Assembly: GCA_937995835.1 (NCBI GenBank)
Contig: CALKIV010000050.1
Span: 1 to 5,449 of the forward strand
DNA: 5,449 nucleotides
Reading direction: 5' to 3'
From: an uncultured Dysgonomonas sp.
Lineage (GTDB): Bacteria; Bacteroidota; Bacteroidia; Bacteroidales; Dysgonomonadaceae
The notes under the pieces were generated by a model. It worked only from the letters and a program-made list of their open reading frames with translations, had not been told where the DNA came from and ran no database searches. A program made the position numbers and the translations under genes. Shown piece by piece: positions 1 through 5,353 of the stretch (positions are counted from its first letter, which is position 1; the number at the start of each line of letters is the position of its first letter).

Positions 1-12
1 TCTTTATTCCTT

Positions 13-20
13 TATCTTTG
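13..20 (+). promoter_or_regulatory. Putative Bacteroidetes -7 promoter element
   Basis: The eight bases TATCTTTG fit the Bacteroidetes -7 consensus TAnnTTTG exactly. The matching -33 element would lie before the window starts, so it cannot be checked. A second exact match, TATATTTG, lies at 62-69, only 33 bases before the ATG at 103, but no well-placed -33 TTTG is visible for it. Either could drive the two-gene unit that follows. The motif is short and common in AT-rich DNA, so this is a weak call. Confidence 0.35.
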
Positions 21-79
21 TTATGTTTATAGTAGAGATAAATATCTTGAAAAATCTTTCTTATATTTGAGAAGCAGTT

Positions 80-108
80 TTTTTAAGACAATCAACACTT
101 ATATGAAA
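80..108 (+). repeat. Direct repeat copy 1 (gene leader and start)
   Basis: This 29-base segment matches 1614-1642 at 27 of 29 positions; the differences are G/C at the eighth base and T/C at the twenty-third. The shared core is ACAATCAACACTTA followed by ATGAAA. In this copy the ATG is the start codon of the secreted protein gene. Beyond the 29 bases, weaker similarity continues (CTAACA at 115-120 and 1645-1650) across a short gap. The copies start 1534 bases apart and bracket both paralogous genes. Confidence 0.75.
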
Positions 109-675
109 AAAACACTAACAACGATCTGCGCAAGTCTACTTCTAGTCATCTGTTGCTTAATGACAGCATACTCACAAAACATAAAAAACATTCAAGGTTT
201 TGGGGATTTAAATATTGGTATGACCATAAGCGAAATGATACAAGTAGTGGATACAACTCTATTGGTGGAAGATCGCGAATCTGTATTGGCAGCTGGGCGA
301 TTGAGGGGCAGATTAATTGTATTTGAACTTGAAAAACACAAAATGGGACATGACCACTACTTGGAAGATATCAACCTACAATTTCTTGACGATCAGCTAT
401 ATGCAATCACAATTCAAAAGTATAATTATAAAACAGAATTTTATCTGACTCAAAAATATGGAAAGCCCCTGCTAGAGGTGGAAGAAAAAGACGATGAAAA
501 GAAATACCGAGAAACGTTTAAAGCTTGGCAAGCTGATCATCGTGAATTTGATAATCTTTGCACTGCTACTTTATATCAAAATAAGGAATTAGAAAACACG
601 TCTTATTTTTTATCATTATTCAACGCTCCTCTTCAAATGAAAGTACTGTATATAGCAGTGGGAGAACAGGAATGA
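103..675 (+). CDS. Secreted protein, soluble paralogue of the next gene
   Basis: The product is 190 residues and its family is not recognised by name. It opens with a signal peptide (about residues 1-24: a KK pair, a long hydrophobic core, then AYS before Gln25), so it is probably released into the periplasm. The two Cys in the core lack a lipobox. The mature part has an LNIGM segment (36-40), VVD (48-50), a beta-rich stretch around 85-105, KTE (110-112), KYGK (118-121), and a C-terminal FKAW...SLFN region (139-174). The same landmarks recur in order in the gene at 737-1561, so the two are paralogues. The GM motif plus strand-rich pattern recalls small BamE/SmpA-like periplasmic folds, but that is only a guess. 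ATG 103 is preferred over TTG 67 because it places the signal peptide at the N-terminus. The gene is AT-rich, and the 61-base gap to the next gene has no terminator, which suggests co-transcription. Confidence 0.8.
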   Translation: MKKTLTTICASLLLVICCLMTAYSQNIKNIQGFGDLNIGMTISEMIQVVDTTLLVEDRESVLAAGRLRGRLIVFELEKHKMGHDHYLEDINLQFLDDQLYAITIQKYNYKTEFYLTQKYGKPLLEVEEKDDEKKYRETFKAWQADHREFDNLCTATLYQNKELENTSYFLSLFNAPLQMKVLYIAVGEQE

Positions 676-736
676 GCTATGCCAAATCCAAATGACTCAA
701 TATGAAAAAATTGGATATTTTAGGTGAAATAAAAAC

Positions 737-1561
737 ATGAAGGAGCAAAAAAACAGGAGCAAAAAGGTTGTAAAATCTGAGTCAGATGATGCAGAGCTTG
801 GCAAACCGAGTGCATATTGGTTCAAGTCATTCGGTAGGAGGTTGTTTAGCCCGATGAAAAATAAATTAAACACTTTTTTTGAAAAATATGACTTGGATTA
901 TGAATCCATCAAATTCCTCAAAAAATATTTTATTGCATATTTTTTTCTTTTCTTTTTATTACTTTTTTTAGTCTTTGGTCTGTCTTGGGTTATAACCAAT
1001 ATACAGACCTATTTTAGGGAGACCTCTATTCCTAAATTAAACAGCATCTTCGAACTCAAACTTGGGATGAATGAAAAAGGCTTAAGAAAAGTGGTGGACA
1101 TTACTGCACTTAGCGACACTGTTTTGTCGACTTCTGAATATATACAGGGTGAAGACTTACTTTCAGAGAAAGATAAGGTAAAGACAATATATTTGGCATA
1201 TTACGAAGTGGATCTAGACTATCAACTAAAAGATATAGTTCTGTTTTTTTATCGAGATAAGTTGTTTGAGATCCGTATGAAAGACCTTGACTCTAAGACT
1301 GAAAATCTGTTAGATGAAAAATATGGAAAGGACTATGGGAAAATGAGACGGTTAAAGCCGGAGCTCTCATTTTTTACTACATGGGAAACAGGTAGTGAGG
1401 ATGTTTTTTGCTATACGATATCTCAAAAGGACGAAGAATTGATAAAAATGCATCATCCATTATTTTTATTCAACGAAAAAACAAAACAAGAAATTCTCGC
1501 CCAACGCAGACGAGATGGGCAAAAAAAGATGTCGAATAAAGAATTGCTAGATGCATTGTAG
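737..1561 (+). CDS. Single-pass membrane protein, anchored paralogue
   Basis: The product is 274 residues and its family is not recognised. Residues 1-63 are rich in Lys and Arg and probably cytoplasmic. Residues 64-87 form one strongly hydrophobic, Phe/Leu-rich helix. Residues 88-274 would then face the periplasm by the positive-inside rule. The outer domain (about 104-246) aligns with residues 33-174 of the upstream secreted protein: LGM (109-111), VVD (119-121), a DI.L.F..D.L..I strand pattern (166-179), KTE (187-189), KYGK (195-198) and LFN (244-246). In the best block, 16 of 36 aligned residues are identical by eye. A charged tail with RRRDGQKK follows. The ATG overlaps the stop of a possible 12-codon leader frame (702-740) as ATGA. 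The pair looks like one soluble and one tethered form of the same domain, perhaps a sensor or inhibitor pair, which is inference. Confidence 0.82.
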   Translation: MKEQKNRSKKVVKSESDDAELGKPSAYWFKSFGRRLFSPMKNKLNTFFEKYDLDYESIKFLKKYFIAYFFLFFLLLFLVFGLSWVITNIQTYFRETSIPKLNSIFELKLGMNEKGLRKVVDITALSDTVLSTSEYIQGEDLLSEKDKVKTIYLAYYEVDLDYQLKDIVLFFYRDKLFEIRMKDLDSKTENLLDEKYGKDYGKMRRLKPELSFFTTWETGSEDVFCYTISQKDEELIKMHHPLFLFNEKTKQEILAQRRRDGQKKMSNKELLDAL

Positions 1562-1613
1562 AAGGGGCAACTATCAGCCTAAAAGCAAAAAAAGAAGTGA
1601 CATATACTCCTGA

Positions 1614-1642
1614 TTTTTAACACAATCAACACTTACATGAAA
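1614..1642 (+). repeat. Direct repeat copy 2 (orphan gene start)
   Basis: This is the second copy of the 29-base repeat seen at 80-108. Here the embedded ATG (1637) opens only a three-codon frame, Met-Lys-Ser, ending at TAA 1646-1648. Four bases later the real start of the DUF1287 gene follows at 1653. The copy therefore looks like the leftover leader and start of a gene like the first one, with the body missing. An alternative is a shared regulatory leader that happens to include an ATG. Confidence 0.7.
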
Positions 1643-1652
1643 TCCTAACACC

Positions 1653-2243
1653 ATGAAACGCCTCACTCTACTCTTCATTCTTCTGCCCCTAAGCACATTA
1701 AGCTGGGCACAGCAAGCCGATTTTTATCAACGCTTGTCAGAAGCCACGCTGTCTATCGTGGACCCCAGAATAAAGTACGACCCAGCCTACACACGTATAA
1801 GCTATCCCAATGGCGATGTGCCTGCCGACAGAGGGGTCTGCACCGATGTGCTGATCAGAGCATACCGTAAGCTGGGCATCGATCTGCAGAAGGAAGTTCA
1901 CGAGGACATGAAGGCACATTTTAACCTCTACCCCAGCAAAAAGATATGGGGGCTGAAGTCCACCGATCGCAACATCGATCATCGCCGAGTGCCCAACCTA
2001 CAAACCTTCTTCACCCGTCGAGGACAATCGTTGCCCATCAGCAAAAAGGCGAGCGACTACTTGGTGGGCGACATCGTCACTTGGGACTTAGGCGGAGGCA
2101 TTGCTCATATCGGCATCGTGGTAAACAAGAAAACCAGCCATGGTCGCCCCATGGTGGTACACAATTATGGAGGTGGACAGGTGTGCGAGGACATCCTTTT
2201 TCGCTACCAAATCACAGGTCACTATCGCTACAACGGACAGTGA
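1653..2243 (+). CDS. DUF1287 (YijF-like) exported protein
   Basis: The product is 196 residues, close to the usual length of this family. A signal peptide covers about residues 1-19, with SWA before Gln20. The mature part shows the DUF1287 pattern almost complete: RGVCTDVLIRAYR with Cys63, a DM..HF.LYP..WGL block (85-101), NIDHRRVPNLQTFF (107-120), GDIVTWDL (139-146), AHIGIVV with His152, VVHN with His170, and a closing ITGHYRY. Cys63 together with His152 or His170 resembles the Cys/His arrangement of NlpC/P60-type papain-fold peptidases. A role in cutting cell-wall peptides is therefore plausible, but to my knowledge the family's substrate is not established. Its base composition is clearly more GC-rich than the two genes upstream. 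No promoter is obvious in the 91-base gap, so it may be read through from upstream. A strong terminator follows 17 bases after the stop. Confidence 0.9.
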   Translation: MKRLTLLFILLPLSTLSWAQQADFYQRLSEATLSIVDPRIKYDPAYTRISYPNGDVPADRGVCTDVLIRAYRKLGIDLQKEVHEDMKAHFNLYPSKKIWGLKSTDRNIDHRRVPNLQTFFTRRGQSLPISKKASDYLVGDIVTWDLGGGIAHIGIVVNKKTSHGRPMVVHNYGGGQVCEDILFRYQITGHYRYNGQ

Positions 2244-2260
2244 AACACCCCCGAAAAAGA

Positions 2261-2300
2261 ATCAGGCGATATGCTCTGAAGCACATCGCCTGATGTTTTA
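2261..2300. terminator. Bidirectional rho-independent terminator
   Basis: ATCAGGCGAT (2261-2270) and ATCGCCTGAT (2285-2294) form a perfect 10-bp stem. After one A-C mismatch it extends through TGCT/AGCA to a CTGA tetraloop. On the plus strand GTTTTATTCTTT follows; on the minus strand the stem is followed by TCTTTTT. It sits between two convergent genes and can serve both. Confidence 0.88.
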
Positions 2301-2328
2301 TTCTTTAAAAAGATTGTCTTTTCTCAGA

Positions 2329-2886
2329 TTAGAAGAATACGTTTACACCAAGTGTAAATTGAGTCATGTCTAGATCAAGACCATATGTATTAGTCTTAGC
2401 ATCACCCCATTTTTCATGTTGGTATCCTAGGAAACCGAAGTGTCCAAGAACTGATACTTTTTCAGTTACGTTGATAGCAACACCTGGTCTGAATCCTAAT
2501 TCATATGTATTCATTTTTTTGTCTGCACCTTCGATGTCAGAGTTTGCATATCCAATACCTCCATCAACGAATAGGCTACCAATACCTCCTTTAAGGAAAG
2601 TGTAACGTACGAATGGATTTACATTGAAAGTCTTAACTTTAAGAGAACCCTCTTTACCAAAAGATTGCATATCTTTTGCATATCCAAGTTTCACCCCTAC
2701 TCCTAAGTTATCAGATAGTACGTATCCTACTTCAGGAATAAATTTGTAGTTAGTTGTGCTACTTCCACCTTTTGGTTTGCTTGTTGTAATACCGGCTGAA
2801 CCTCCAACCCATACACTTCCAACTTCTTGAGCGCTAACAGTCACTGCACCTACTACAAGGGCAAATACCAACAATAATTTTTTCAT
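2329..2886 (-). CDS. Small outer-membrane beta-barrel protein (porin-like)
   Basis: The product is 185 residues. It has a textbook signal peptide, MKKLLLVFALVVGAVTVSA, with cleavage before Gln20. The mature part alternates hydrophobic and polar residues in Gly/aromatic-rich strands (for example GSVWVGGSAGI, FIPEVGYVL, LGVGVKLGYA, FNVNPFVRYTF, LFVDGGIGYA, YELGFRPGVAI, VSVLGHFGFLGY, MTQFTLGVNVFF) and ends in Phe-Phe, a typical outer-membrane insertion signal. Length and strand count fit the eight-stranded OmpA/OmpW/opacity-like barrel group (outer membrane protein beta-barrel domain). No periplasmic peptidoglycan-binding domain is attached, so a structural or adhesion role is as likely as transport. 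ATG 2886 is chosen over an in-frame start at 2961 because the signal peptide begins there and the upstream codons read as an A/T-rich leader. It is probably transcribed alone and ends at the shared stem-loop. Confidence 0.88.
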   Translation of the reverse strand: MKKLLLVFALVVGAVTVSAQEVGSVWVGGSAGITTSKPKGGSSTTNYKFIPEVGYVLSDNLGVGVKLGYAKDMQSFGKEGSLKVKTFNVNPFVRYTFLKGGIGSLFVDGGIGYANSDIEGADKKMNTYELGFRPGVAINVTEKVSVLGHFGFLGYQHEKWGDAKTNTYGLDLDMTQFTLGVNVFF

Positions 2887-2952
2887 AATTTTAATAATTT
2901 TGATTTTGTTTTCAAACTTTATGTCCTGTACATTACTTTGAGTGTCAATTCT

Positions 2953-2960
2953 CAAATACA
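2953..2960 (-). promoter_or_regulatory. Weak -7-like element of the porin gene
   Basis: Read on the minus strand this is TGTATTTG, one base off the Bacteroidetes TAnnTTTG consensus, 66 bases before the start codon. No clear TTTG lies at the expected -33 distance. The leader between it and the ATG is very A/T-rich and lacks a Shine-Dalgarno site, as is common for well-expressed Bacteroidetes genes. An AAAGTTTG at the 3' side of the leader is another one-off match. Confidence 0.25.
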
Positions 2961-3016
2961 AGGATGTTCATTTCATAAAGTTTTTTGTACCTATTTATGT
3001 TAATTAGTTGCAACAA

Positions 3017-3060
3017 ATTTAGGGCTCCATTTTCAGATTACAAAAATTTTGAGCCTAAAT
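3017..3060. repeat. Inverted repeat in the spacer upstream of the porin gene
   Basis: ATTTAGGGCTC (3017-3027) and GAGCCTAAAT (3051-3060) are complementary over ten pairs with one bulged G, around a 23-base loop. The spacer 2887-3170 otherwise shows only the porin leader, a GTTGCAAC palindrome at 3008-3015 and a short GACCA/TGGTC inverted repeat at 3075-3085. No gene in it is convincing. The long loop and weak T tract argue against a strong terminator. It could be a minor terminator or an operator. Confidence 0.35.
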
Positions 3061-3170
3061 CGACCTCTACTTTTGACCAATGGTCGTTATCCTTACACAA
3101 GAGAACATTTATTGGGGCTGAAAGATATAAAACAGACATTTTCCTCTATTTCATAAGCTCAAAAACGCAC

Positions 3171-3404
3171 CTAATACACTATATATAAGTACATTACAAA
3201 AACATCATTCATCCACAAAGCAAGCCACAGCACCACCAAAAGCACTCTGAAAAACATAAAACCAGGAGCAGAATATTGCCAATCGCTCTCCTTTTTCAGC
3301 TGATCAACAGCAAAACCAAGGAGACGAACAACCTTCCAAAAAGCATAGACAATTATACATATTTTAACAACACAAAAAGAGTAAATATCTAAGCCATACC
3401 ACAA
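3171..3404 (-). CDS. Doubtful small two-helix membrane protein
   Basis: This open frame of 77 codons has no ATG near its beginning. It starts at TTG 3404 directly after an in-frame TAG (3405-3407). The reading is strongly protein-like: a hydrophobic segment at about residues 8-32, a polar hairpin QLKKESDWQY (35-44), then a second hydrophobic segment (49-65) rich in Val, Leu and Trp. It resembles a small inner-membrane protein, but I do not recognise a family. It lies downstream of the strong terminator at 3477-3512, so it would need its own promoter, and none is clear. It may be a real small gene with a TTG start, the 3' part of a gene whose beginning was lost, or chance. Confidence 0.35.
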   Translation of the reverse strand: MWYGLDIYSFCVVKICIIVYAFWKVVRLLGFAVDQLKKESDWQYSAPGFMFFRVLLVVLWLALWMNDVFVMYLYIVY

Positions 3405-3476
3405 CTAAGTGAGGATAATTTTCGTATCAATAAAACAAGTTTCTTCTCAAGAGAAACACACCATATATATGGCGAT

Positions 3477-3512
3477 AAAAAAAAGACCATCTCTTCAAAA
3501 GAAGAAACAGCC
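3477..3512 (-). terminator. Rho-independent terminator of the META lipoprotein gene
   Basis: On the minus strand, GGCTGTTTCTTC (3512-3501) pairs with GAAGAGATGGTC (3496-3485) over 12 consecutive pairs, four of them G-U, around a TTTT loop. An uninterrupted run of eight T (3484-3477) follows. It lies 47 bases past the stop codon of the lipoprotein gene at 3560. The GU-rich stem means the opposite strand folds less well, so it should act mainly leftward. Confidence 0.8.
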
Positions 3513-3559
3513 TTTTCGCTATGCTTTATCACGTCAGTCTCCGACGTTCATTTTTTCAC

Positions 3560-4384
3560 TTATCTATTCACCGGCAAAGAATATACAATGTCGGTGCTCA
3601 GTTTTTCGCTCTCAGCCAATTTATCGGTCACAATAGCCATTGTTTGCACACTAGCCACTTCGGCATCATCCTGCACCACAAATAAGCTCCACTCATATCG
3701 GTGATCTATTTGTGCCAATTCAGACTTTATCTCTTTGATCTTATTGCTAGATCTCACATTCACCAAAAGCACCATCTGCTTCTCAAAGTCCACCTCAGGC
3801 AGTTGAGCCTCTTCGCCTGTCACTTCCAACAGTTCGCCCAACTCTCCCACACTGTTGGCACGATACACCTCACCCTCTTTGGCACTCGCTTTCAGCGCAT
3901 AACCTTCGGGCAAAGCATACTTGCTGGATTTGATATCCTTCATTACGTCAAATCGCTCATACATCAAAAGATTCTCTTCATTCTGCACATACATAAAGAG
4001 AAATTTACCTTCATACTTAAACTTAGTTACCTGTCTCAACAAGCCTAGAGCAGCTTTTTCGTCCTCATATTCCGATTCCACACTCGAACTCTTGACCTCC
4101 GTATATTGAATTCTATTGCCGTTGATCGAGTACTTTGCCGTAAAAATATTCTCTTCACCACGCCCATGCACATCACCATCCGTGCGACAAGTCATCCTAA
4201 AATAGCGATAATCTGCCGCCGGACGAGGAGCTTGCATTTTCGTCATTCCCGTTTTTTTATACCCTCTGAGCTTCAGATGCCAGCCCTGTTCAAAGTAATG
4301 ATCCTTATCATCATCCTCTGCACAGGCCACAAACCCAAGTGCCAAAACGCTTATTATCAGTAGATATAATATATTTCTCATCAT
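3560..4384 (-). CDS. Surface lipoprotein with META/HslJ-like domain
   Basis: The product is 274 residues. A hydrophobic signal (1-20) ends at FVAC with Cys21 as the lipidation site. The next residues, AEDDDKD, form an acidic run like the lipoprotein export signal that sends Bacteroidetes lipoproteins to the cell surface. Residues about 33-146 follow the META (HslJ-like) pattern: W35 with L..RGY, a GRGEENIFTAKYSINGN stretch (74-90), an E..A...L..V..F.Y.G block (109-126) and a closing LLMYERF. The usual GCN of META domains reads EEN here (77-79), so the canonical Cys is absent. A second region (about 172-270), with VDFEKQMVLLVNVRSS and VQTMAIVTDKL, is probably a separate beta-rich domain that I cannot assign. 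META proteins are linked to stress or protease-inhibitor roles in some bacteria; the job here is unknown. AGAGG lies 6 bases before ATG 4384 and 9 before the adjacent ATG 4381, so either start is possible. Confidence 0.8.
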   Translation of the reverse strand: MMRNILYLLIISVLALGFVACAEDDDKDHYFEQGWHLKLRGYKKTGMTKMQAPRPAADYRYFRMTCRTDGDVHGRGEENIFTAKYSINGNRIQYTEVKSSSVESEYEDEKAALGLLRQVTKFKYEGKFLFMYVQNEENLLMYERFDVMKDIKSSKYALPEGYALKASAKEGEVYRANSVGELGELLEVTGEEAQLPEVDFEKQMVLLVNVRSSNKIKEIKSELAQIDHRYEWSLFVVQDDAEVASVQTMAIVTDKLAESEKLSTDIVYSLPVNR

Positions 4385-4438
4385 CTTTTTCCTCTTTATT
4401 TAATTCATTTTCCGAGCCCGATTAAATCTAACCCTCTG

Positions 4439-4446
4439 CAAAAATA
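4439..4446 (-). promoter_or_regulatory. Putative -7 element of the META lipoprotein gene
   Basis: On the minus strand this reads TATTTTTG, an exact match to TAnnTTTG, 54 bases before the start codon. No TTTG sits at the ideal -33 spacing; the nearest TTG is only 12 bases upstream. It lies in the 110-base gap after the sigma-like gene, which has no visible terminator. The lipoprotein gene may therefore be read both from here and through from upstream. Confidence 0.4.
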
Positions 4447-4494
4447 AAGAATAACTTCCAACCTCTTGCCCTTTTCTTCTTCAAATTCAACTTT

Positions 4495-5187
4495 TTACCT
4501 GTTAAAACATCGCGCACCCACTCCCACCAGCCTTTTTCGGCGTGTAGCAAAATCCTCGTGCGACTTCACATCCACCACAATCTTCGAAATCATGGTCTGA
4601 ATCCGATGATACTTCAAGCCCGTCATCTTCGACAGCGCATGATAATTGATCGCCGGCTTCAAATTCATATACATTTTAAAGATCTCAAAATCACGCAGAT
4701 CATACTTCCCATACACATATTCCATAATGTCGCCCTCCAGTTGTGTAATGTTTCTCTCCATCTCGTTCACACACTGCTGATCGTCCTCCTCCAGTTGCGC
4801 CTTTGTCGGCACACCATGATGCGCCATCTGCCCACTAGAGCTCTCCACTTCCACATGTTCGAAAAAGTTGCAATAACGTTGTTCCTGTGTTGCCCTCTGC
4901 ACAAAATTCGTATAATAGGCACGATGAAAAAAAGCCTTATAATCCCGAATCTCCCTCCCCGTATACATAATCAGCTCATAGATACGCAAATACGTCTCGC
5001 TAAAAGTATCCTCATCCGCCTGGTTTGCCCCTCTCACATCCCTTTTCAGCCGATCGTAATTCGCTCCAAACCAGTCAGCAAACGCATTTGCCTCCTCCGT
5101 ATACAACTTTTTAGGATTCACATCATCCCGTCCTCTGATAAAATACTTCTTCCCTCTGTTGTTTCCGTTGCTGTTTCCCAATCTCAT
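4495..5187 (-). CDS. Divergent sigma-70-like RNA polymerase sigma factor
   Basis: The product is 230 residues. Residues about 34-98 resemble sigma region 2: an FADWFGANYDRLKR helix, an acidic DEDTFSETYLRIYELI helix like the EDL.QETFLR signature, then IRDYKAFFHRAYYTNFVQR, like the conserved KAWLFRIARN helix that binds the -10 element. A charged, poorly conserved linker (100-140) leads to a C-terminal region (about 142-208) that resembles region 4: ITQLEGDIMEYVYGKYDLRDFEIFKMY, then a helix-turn-helix at YHALSKMTGLKYHRIQTMISKI (182-203). The end is basic (RRKRL). It has no anti-sigma gene beside it and no extracytoplasmic-function neighbour, unlike most Bacteroidetes ECF sigma factors. Proteins of this kind often occur in prophages and conjugative elements of Bacteroidales, from memory. 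It precedes the META lipoprotein gene on the same strand. ATG 5187 follows an A/T-rich leader. Confidence 0.68.
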   Translation of the reverse strand: MRLGNSNGNNRGKKYFIRGRDDVNPKKLYTEEANAFADWFGANYDRLKRDVRGANQADEDTFSETYLRIYELIMYTGREIRDYKAFFHRAYYTNFVQRATQEQRYCNFFEHVEVESSSGQMAHHGVPTKAQLEEDDQQCVNEMERNITQLEGDIMEYVYGKYDLRDFEIFKMYMNLKPAINYHALSKMTGLKYHRIQTMISKIVVDVKSHEDFATRRKRLVGVGARCFNR

Positions 5188-5285
5188 AATTATTTAATTT
5201 TTAATTGTTTATATCTATATTTATTCAATTCACGTTACTCCCCATCCTTTCAATTTCCCTCACCCCTCTCCTCTCCCAGCTCTCT

Positions 5286-5353
5286 AGGGCGTGCCCCCTT
5301 TCAGGGGTCGGGCTCTCCGCAGTAGCCTTGCCCCCATGGGGCTTCGGGCTACT
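5286..5353 (-). repeat. Two tandem REP-like hairpin units
   Basis: On the minus strand two similar units lie head to tail. Unit A has GTAG (5352-5349), then CCCGAAGCCCC and GGGGGCAAG. Unit B has GGAG (5318-5315), then AGCCCGACCCC and GGGGGCACG. Each has a GTAG or GGAG tetranucleotide directly before a GC-rich palindrome, which is the hallmark of REP sequences mobilised by RAYT (TnpA-REP) transposases. Unit A also has a 7-bp outer stem, AGTAGCC with GGCTACT (5353-5347 and 5327-5321). No transposase gene is in the window. The sequence is far more GC-rich than the neighbouring genes. Confidence 0.6.

Noticed and set aside
67..102. Upstream TTG extension of the first gene
   Set aside because: It would put twelve residues before a normal signal peptide, and it overlaps the direct-repeat leader and a -7-like element.
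1946..2293. Rightward frame overlapping the DUF1287 gene in another phase
   Set aside because: It is rich in Arg, His and Ser with no domain pattern and ends inside the terminator. The DUF1287 frame carries all the family motifs.
2985..3188. Rightward 67-codon frame in the spacer right of the porin gene
   Set aside because: It has no ribosome site, promoter or domain, and its composition looks random.
3461..3472. Perfect 12-bp palindrome CCATATATATGG
   Set aside because: It could be an operator, but a 12-base AT-rich palindrome is expected by chance now and then in AT-rich spacers, and it is not placed at a convincing promoter.
3409..3636. Rightward 75-codon frame across the minus-strand terminator
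   Set aside because: It reads through the poly-A side of the terminator stem (the KKRPSLQKKK region) and into the end of the lipoprotein gene, so it is an artefact of those features.
3701..4048. Rightward 115-codon frame antisense to the META lipoprotein gene
   Set aside because: It has no start context, and its Leu/His/Phe bias is typical of an antisense shadow of a real gene.
4558..5325. A 255-codon rightward open frame antisense to the sigma-like gene
   Set aside because: It mirrors the minus-strand gene, is unnaturally rich in His, Ile, Leu and Arg, and runs on into the REP-like non-coding sequence. The opposite strand gives clear sigma-like helices.
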